Origin: Symsagittifera roscoffensis
Lineage: Eukaryota > Xenacoelomorpha > Acoela > Convolutidae
Length of the DNA stretch: 64,000 nt
Direction: 5' to 3'
Assembly: GCF_963678635.1 (NCBI RefSeq)
Contig: NC_087065.1
Coordinates: 46,440,381 to 46,504,380 of the forward strand
The notes below the pieces were generated by a model. That model worked only from the letters and a program-made list of their open reading frames with translations. It did no database searches and was not told the DNA's origin. The translations under genes were made by a program, and so were the position numbers. Shown here piece by piece: positions 39,001-48,000 of this stretch (position 1 is the first letter of the stretch; each line of letters opens with the position of its first letter).

Positions 39001-42000
39001 GGTTACTATCTACCCATGTTTCTGATAGTAAGAGGATATCAGGGTTGTAAGAAGTGAAAAAATTCAGATATGCTAATCTTCTCTGAAGACTAAGAAGGCT
39101 TTGGACATTCATCATCATCAGGGAAATATTGCTCCTCGGAGTTGTCAGTCACAATTTAGAGATTGTGGAATGGAGAGTGTCAACATCGGCTAGCGTGTCC
39201 AGCTGTTTGTCTTTATAGTAGAGAGTAAGATTTTTGATTTTCATGTCTTCTTTCCTGATGCCTTTTTGAGAGAGAAGGTAGCGTGTTTTAAGCAGTGCTT
39301 CCTCTTTTTTTCTTTCTTCTTTGGTGCAGTCGCCTCGAAGGAAAAAGGAGGAGTTCTTGAGCAGGCCAGAGGAAGCCTTGACCCGTTTGGCGGTTATTGC
39401 ATTGTGAAATTGGACGATGAGAGGACGAGGTTTTCTTGCGTTTTTGATAAATGAGCCTCTACGGTATACATCAGTGATGACAGCATCCGCGCACTTCACA
39501 ATCTTCAGAACTTTTTCTACATTTGAGTTTTCTTTGAGGAGTCTATCAGATGGAGACTTGAAATCTGTCACTTCGGGCACGTTCAGTATTACTACTGATT
39601 CTTTTCGATGTTCATTGTTGTCAGGAGGAGGAACATCAGCTGGTTTTGTGATGGAGGTTAATCCATTGACTTTGGTTGTGATTTCCATCAGAGACTTTTT
39701 CACTCCTTTGCTTTCACTTTTGGCTTCTGCTGAACAAACTGCTTTGACCTGGGTGGAAAGATCATTAATGGAATTTTCAAGTTTGGGAATGTTCAGTAGA
39801 AGTTTTTGGTGCCTGTTTGCCGTTCGTAACTGTGATATGGACTCCCGTAGGAGGCATAGTAGGCTTTCTTTGGTTTGCTTGGATGTGATTTTATTGAAGT
39901 GTTCGGCGTTGGCGTGTGCAAGTTCTTCTATTTTTGTAAAGTAATCGCGTTTCTGGTGACCATCCATTGCAGTGCAAGAAGATCATCCAGTAGGAAGAGA
40001 GGAATAAGAATAAGGAGTGAATGAGAGAAGGTAATACGAGAGGATACCGCCTGCAGACGCAAACGCCCAAACTACAGGGATTCAAAAGTCCAAAAAATCA
40101 AACTCCAAAAGTCGTCGGCCGTATCCAAGCGATAGCTCCGGGGGTTGAATGGAGGACGTAGGCCCGACAAACACTGTTTCCGGAGGTGACAAGGAGCAGC
40201 TCGTTCACAATATTGTGCCACAGGATTATATTTTCTGATTTGGGGATAAATTTTGCTCGATTTTGGACAATTTTGCTTGGGTCTTCCGCCACTTCTCGAG
40301 GGAATGATGTAGAGAGCTTGCTCCAATAACAATAACCATTTAATTTATTAAGGGCCACCACGGCTGCCCTTTCAATTCATAATAACCTGAAACTATTTAA
40401 TAAGTTTATCACAACAATTAGGCTATTAGGCAGTGTTTATCACAACAATTAGGTAATGTATACAGACCGTGCGTGGACTACAATTAAAACAACAATTTGA
40501 AAATTTTGCACGCTGAAACGTTTTTTTTGTTCGTAAAACTGGTTTAACGACATAAACGATTACTAAAAAAAATAAAGTCCATGTCTTCAATGGGGCGCAA
40601 ACTTTGCTTTAGAAACTATTTTTTCGATCGCCGAAAAATGACTGAATAAAAAACCACACCAAGCATAAAAATTATAAACATTATAGCGATCATTGCGAAA
40701 GGTGCAAGCAAAAAACTTCATGAGCTGCACTCCAGGTTAAAAATTGTTATAATTGGTTTATCCCTAATTTTTGGAACCTCGAGACAATAGTTTCTAATGT
40801 CTTAAAATAGTATGACTGTCGCTGGCTAGCAAAAAAAAAGAAGTTTTTCTATCTGAGTTTTTCGAATTTTTAGAAAAAAAGTTGAAGAAAAGTAGACTTT
40901 TACTATTAATGCACCCTTTATTCCCACATTTCCGTTAGATCCTCATCCAAAGGACAAACTATCGATCCGATTTTTAAAAGCAACTGACGAAATATTTGTG
41001 CTCGCGGTGTTTTTTTTTCTCCAGAAGAAGTTCGACTTTCTTACTAGCAATATTTGACGGAGCGCTTTAAAATCATACAGAAGGTATTGTTTTCTTGAGC
41101 TCAAACTTAAGAAATAGTTCACCTGTGGTAATTTTTGTTAAGTTACGATGGTTTAAAAATTGGCTTAAACTCATTACAAAATTTAAGGCAAGTTAAAAAA
41201 GGTTATTATTATCAATACACTATTTAGACAAGAAACATATATGGCCTCGTAATTCACTCAGCTTGCGGGGAAGTGTCCAACATCTTTTCATTTTGAAATG
41301 ATTAGAATATTTTTTAAATCTTGAACCGAGTTAACGACCTATTTATAAAAAAATAAGCCTCGCCTCTTGGTTTCATATGGAACAAGTAAATGGGAAAAAG
41401 TTCCGTCAAGTAAGTCTTAACAAATCTTTGCCAGGAAAATTGTAACATCTGATCGATTTTTTTTGGGTCGAGATCGTCACAACATGCAAAAATGTTGCTG
41501 AGAGAAACAAAGAATACCAAATTTTAGTCGAGAAAATTGAGCACGCGTGTCTCTGAGCTGTTGCGGAGAGACTGCAATATTCGTTCCATAATTTGCCTTT
41601 TTTTCAACTGGTCATCTGTACCATAATCTTTGTAAATTCGATCCGGATTTCTGTAACTTCCTTCCTATGCTTTTTATATACAAAAACGAAAACATCAGGA
41701 TGTTATAACACAGGTGCGGTTCTAGGATTTTCTGGAGGGGTGGGGGGGGGGGTTGGATTTACAAAAAAAATTCGAAAATTTTGACGACCTTTTTTTTAGG
41801 TCGACTAAATTGATTTTTCGAGCTGTCCCAAAGCACTGTGTTTGCCCCTATTTTGGCAAAATTTTCTGCGCCGCAGGAAAATTTCTGCGCCGCAGAAAAA
41901 CAGTCAAAAAAGCCGTTTTTGGGCACTTTTTGAAAAATTTTGACAAAAAAAAAATCGCGTTTTTTTTGGCGCGCGCTCCCCCTCAAAGTTAGTATATATT

Positions 42001-45000
42001 GGCGCCCAAGGCGCCTTTAGAAAAAATTTAGGGTCGGTTGGCCAAAAATGGATTTCTGAAAAAGTATCAAAGGGGGGACCCTTTGGGTAGGCAGGGGGTC
42101 GAATCCCTGAGGGGGAGGCGTCCGCCCCCATGCCGCCCCCACCCCCCCTAAATCCGCCCCTGTTATTACATAGTTTCTGTCTTAATAGTTACATAGTTTC
42201 TGTCATTGCACCGTTATACAGTGCTGATTTAAATTAACCGGACAAAACGAGCTAAGCTTGAAATTTAAAACGCGTTTTTCTCAAAAACGGTTGAATTTAG
42301 GTGAAAGCTTATAAAGCCAAAACTTGCTTAAAATTTTAGCGAAATTGATATGGTGTAATTTGTTTTGCGGAATTCGGGCCCAAAATTTTACCCCAAAAAT
42401 GGGTCATTTTGGTTTTTCATAGTTAATCAGAAATTACGCCAAAAATAACCTGTCTTTCACTGACATAATTATATCAAAGTGAGCCCCTTACGTAGCCCAA
42501 CAAACTTTAAGAAGGGTATAATCTCCAAAATATTGTGTAAGTTAATTTATTTTTGTTTGATAGACAAAAAAGGTCATTTTTACTATATAAAATACCACTT
42601 TTTTATTTAAAAACAATTTTTAAACAATTTGCATTTTTTTGGAGAAAATACTCTTCGTAAAATTTGAATTTGTTGGGCTACGTAAGGGGCTCACTTTGAT
42701 ATTAATATGTCTGTGATCGACAGGTTATTTTTGGCGTAATTTCTGATTAACTAAGAAAAACCAAAATGACCCATTTTTGGGGTAAAAATTTGGGCCCGAA
42801 TTCCGCAAAACAAATTACACCATATCAAATTTGCTAAAATTTTAAGCAACTTTTGTATTCATAAGTTTCACCTAAACTCAACCCAATTTGAGAAAAACGG
42901 GTTTTAAATTTCAAGTTTAACGCGTTTTGTCCGGTTAATTTAATTCAGCACTGTAGTATTTATTCCCTAACAAAAAAGTTATTTCTAACCTTTGGTTTTC
43001 TTATCTTTTACGGATGGATTCTGTGGTTTGATATACTTGTTCTGGCCATCACTCAAGCCATATTGATACGTTTCTTGCTTTTCATCATTGAAATAGAAGG
43101 CAGGATTTTCGTCATCGTCTTTAGGAGCGGTACATGCGCAATAGAACTTGGCATCTTCTCCTATGTACTTTATTTGATCTCCAGTCATGTTAAGTATTTG
43201 ATACTCAAATCCATAGACTGTTGCTGTGTTGAGAAGTAGAAATGATGTTAATTCTAAATCAAACAGGACTGCTCGTATCAGGGCGAAGCCCTGAATGTTC
43301 CGACTGCCTTTTAAGGTTTATGGAGCAGTAATAACATTAAAAAATTCAATGAAATAAAACAAAATGAAAAAAAAATTTTCTAAAATTTGAAATTTTTTAT
43401 GAAAATCATCCACCCACCCGCCATATAAAGTAGAAAAGGATAAATTTCGCTCCTTGTAACAAACCATTTATGGCAAATAAGCTTCTTTCAACCAATTTGG
43501 AACGATTTCTAAGACGGATTAACTCTCCGCTTACGCGTTAATAGCGCGAAATATATCGCGCGTTAATTGTCCCAAATTGGCTAAAATGGCTATCTTTAAA
43601 CCCCCGTAACTTTACAAAAAATGACCACAGGTAAAAAATCTTTTCAAATTTGAGCTCAGGACAACAATACCTTTCGAATGATAAAAAAAATTTCGTCAAA
43701 AATGGCTAGTTAAAAAGTCGACATTTGTCTGAAGAAAAAAAAAACCCCACCCCGAGCACAAATATTCCGTTACTTTCGTATCGAAAGTCGGAACAACAAG
43801 ACTGCTCGTATCAGGGCGAAGCACTGAATGTTTCGACTGCCTTTAATGGTTTATGAAGCAGCAGTAATAAAATAAAAAATTAAATGAAATAAAACAAAAT
43901 GAAAATTTTTTTTTCTAAAATTTGAAATTTTTTATGAAAATCATTCCCCCACACGCCATATAAAGTACAAAAAGATAGATTTCGTTGCGTGTAACAAATC
44001 CTATATGGCAAATGAGCTTCATTCAACCAATTTGGAACGATTTATAAGACGGATTAAATCTCCGCTTACGCGTTAATAGCGCGAAATATATCGCGCGTTA
44101 ATTGTCCCAAATTGGTCAAAATGGCCAAAATGGCGATCTTTAAACCCTCATAACTTTACAAAAAATGATCATAGGTAAAATATCTTTTCAAATTTGAGCT
44201 CAGGACAACAATAGCTTTCGACTGATATAAAAAAATTCCGTCAAAAATGGCTAATTAAAAAGTCGAAATTTGTCTGAAGAAAAAAAAACCCCACCCCGAG
44301 CACAAATATTCCGTTACTTTCGTATCGAAAGTCGGAACAACAAGACTGCCTGTACCAGGACGAAGTTTTGAATGTTCCGACTGCCGTTCGAGGTCTGTGG
44401 AGCAGCAGTAACATAAAAAAATGTAAGAAATAAACTGAAAAAAAAATTTGAAATTTAATTTTTTTTGTATAAATCATCGCCCCACACGCTATTTAAAACA
44501 CACAGTGATATATTTTGTTCCTAGTAACGAATCAATTATGGAAAACAAGCTTCCTTCAACAAGTTTGGAACCATTTCTAAGACGGATTAAATCTCCGCTT
44601 ACGCGTTAATAGCGCGAAAAATATCGCGCGTCAATTGTCCCAAATTGGCCAAAATAGCAATCCTTAAACCCCTATAACTTTACTAAAAATGATCACAGGT
44701 GAAGTATCTTTTCAATTTTAAGCTAAAAAAACAAAATTTTTTGAATGAGATTTAAAAAACTTTGTCAACAAAAAGCTATTTGAAAAGCTAAAAAGCCGGA
44801 ATTTGCCTGACGAAAAAAAAACACACGAGCACATCAAATAGTTACTAAAGGCCGACACTTTTTGAACAAACTTCACGGTTTCTGAATTCTTTCAAAAGAC
44901 ATCGACACTATCAAACATTTACAAAGACATAGTAAGAATTAAAACTTTTCTAACATTTTTTTTGCAATTTATACAGCTTTCTTATATTATAATCTTTTGA

Positions 45001-48000
45001 ATAATAGATTGTGTTTGAAAAAATTAAATTGACGGTTATTTGTAAAGCAAAAAGTTTTTTGTTAGAAAGAAACACACCCAGTCGACTGTATCGCCGCTTT
45101 TACAAAAACTTGTCAGCAAAAGCGACCATTTGTCGAAGAAGGTGACATAATATTTGCGCTCGGTAGAGCTCTTTAAGAAACCTCGAATTTGAATTTTTAC
45201 CTCATTTTTTGGCATTTTTTTTCACCCTGGGAAGATGTTGTTGTTTGCAGTTCAGGTAACAAAACACTTTTTAGTGCGATCAATTTTGAAGATCTAATAA
45301 CTCTGACGTGTAAAAGTTAAAAATTCAAATAGCCAAAAATGTTTTTTGCCCACAGCTAGCAAAACTTATTGTTACCAAACATCAACGCGAAACGTTATAA
45401 TTTGTACGTGCATGTGATCAATGTCCGCCGTAATTGTTATCAGATATAATATAAATTTTTCGCTCAACAGTCTTCAGTCAGCCATATAGTTGCTTTGCTA
45501 GATCTTGCCTTACTCGTAGCAAAGGCAAAACGAGGCCAGTTTTTTGGCTCGCAAAAATTTCAAACTGATTTAAGCCACGATAATCAACCCAACCAGCGCT
45601 AGCAATAGATGCAAAATTTATTTTGCTGCAATTCAGGGCGGATGTGTTCAAATTGATTTTTTTTTCGCGTATGGCTAAGTAGTAAACAAATCACGCAGCA
45701 TAACTCAAGTTAATGTTGAAAATTATCAAAGGCAGATGAAATCTCCGCATATGCTTTAATAGCACGAAATAAAAAGGGCGTTAATTATCCCAAAGTTACC
45801 AAAATATGCAGTTTTAAAGCTTTTTAAGAAAAATATATCTACAGAAGTTAGTAAAAAACTTTTGTTGACAATACTTTCATATATCTTTCATTTACTTTAT
45901 TTTTTCTTTGGTAATGCTTCTCAGCAGATCAGGCGAAGAACAAAAGAGGTTAATTTGAAACATTAAACTCAATAAAACTCATTCTCAATTAAACTCAAAA
46001 AAACTCAATAAAATATTCAAATTACTGTAATTTTTCATGCGTATTGTGATAAATGAGTCTGAAAAAAACTGGAGGTTGTGCAAAATCGACTATCATAGTA
46101 AAACAAGCAATTTGGACAACAAACTTTTTAGAAAGCTGACTAGAAAAAAAAATGAAGTTTTTGGTTAAAAAATGATGCTAAAGTCTCAAAGAACAAAATT
46201 TTATTGATTTAAATTAAAATTTCATAGCTAAAATTTAGCTTCTGTAAGCTATTGAGCTATTAAAATAAGCTATTGCTTCATTCGCTCGTTTAAGATTAAA
46301 AATCAAAAGCTCTAAACCCGTTATTCTTGATACTGGGACAACTTTGTGTAAATTTTTCATGCAGTTCGAATTCCGACTGAAAGGGCTTCAAGGTGATATA
46401 TTACTCAACCCAATCTGATAAATGTTTGTGGCACCTAATTTTGCATTTAAAAAAGTTTTACACACCCGATTACAAACTTTCTCCTCATTTTTAAAAAAGA
46501 AATTTAGTCTTACAATCTTTATCTTTTTCTTTTTAAAAAATTCTGAAATGAAAGGTGACCCTTTGATGCAAAAAATTCTCAGTTTTTGAATTTGACTCTG
46601 GTTTTTTGTTTTTTTTTTGCGCATATTTTGCAAAAAAAAATCAAAAATTAGTTTCGCCTTAAGATAAAGAAAAAGGATATGTTTCAGTGCTGTCATTGGA
46701 TATCTTTAGATCGTCAAAGGGCCAAATGTGTTTGTAGGTCCGATCAAAATTTTCGGTAAGGTGTTCGTTATCGGAAACATTTATAGGGTTCTTGCTTCAG
46801 TTCTTGCTTCAAAAACTATGCAACCCATTATTTTTTTTTGCTTTAGTTGAAAAGGGTGGATGTTTTTGACCCCACACTATACAAAGGCCTTTTTATTCTA
46901 CTTTAAGTCATTCATTCAACGTAACTCATATTACGTAACGAATCATAAACGCAGTTTTCTGGTCGAAATTTTTTCCAGAAATTGCATGAAATGGTCATTT
47001 TTGCCCTATTGCGTTAACAGAAAGCTTGCGGTTTTTCTCGACCGTTTTTCTTAAATTTTAATTTCCGTTCGAATCACAACTTAAAAAGTCCTAACGTGGT
47101 ATTTCAAACGACCCGTTCACATGAATATTTGTGGTACCTGATTTTGCGTGGAAAACAAAAAAAAAGAAACAAACTGAAACACAATCGTATACAAGGTTCC
47201 TCCACATTTTCAAATAGTTGGAGCGAAAAGTAAATAGGTATAAAAACGCGGTTGGAATTCAGAAAAATGTGAAGTTCAGTGAAACAGCAAAGTAATTCAT
47301 TTAACTTTGAAGTTATTTTGAACAAATGAAATTAGCTTAAAAAGAGGTTTTTTAAAATGATTACTGTCAATTATAATCAATTAAAATTGATTACAAGTTG
47401 TTGGAACAAAAATTGAAGAAAAAATGATTAAAATAGTCAATTGTTTTCAATTAAGATTGATGTTTTAGCTTCAAAAAATTGTACTTTCTCAAATTTTACA
47501 GTTTATTTTTTTTAAACTTTAAGTCATTCATTTGTGTAAATTTTTCATGCAGTTCGAATTCCGACTGAAAGGGCTTCAAGGTGATATATTACTCAACCCA
47601 ATCTGATAAATGTTTGTGGCACCTAATTTTGCATTTAAAAAAGTTTTACACACCCGATTACAAACTTTCTCCTCATTTTTAAAAAAGAAATTTAGTCTTA
47701 CAATCTTTATCTTTTTCTTTTTAAAAAATTCTGAAATGAAAGGTGACCCTTTGATGCAAAAAATTCTCAGTTTTTGAATTTGACTCTGGTTTTTTGTTTT
47801 TTTTTTGCGCATATTTTGCAAAAAAAAATCAAAAATTAGTTTCGCCTTAAGATAAAGAAAAAGGATATGTTTCAGTGCTGTCATTGGATATCTTTAGATC
47901 GTCAAAGGGCCAAATGTGTTTGTAGGTCCGATCAAAATTTTCGGTAAGGTGTTCGTTATCGGAAACATTTATAGGGTTCTTGCTTCAGTTCTTGCTTCAA

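Larger units (their letters stand above)
36243..40324 (-). mobile_element. Non-LTR retrotransposon (LINE), degenerate, nearly full length
   Basis: On the minus strand: ORF1, then an AP-type endonuclease, then a reverse transcriptase. The element is flanked by a 12-base direct repeat AATAACAATAAC at 36231-36242 and 40325-40336, a possible target duplication that overlaps the TTATTG-rich 3-prime tail. ORF1 is intact; ORF2 is interrupted by at least one nonsense codon and frameshifts, so this copy is dead. Two ORFs, an APE endonuclease and a short repetitive tail fit the CR1/L2/Jockey superclade; the exact clade was not resolved. It sits in the intron between Ig exons 2 and 3 of the basigin-like gene, in the same orientation. 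Confidence 0.85.
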
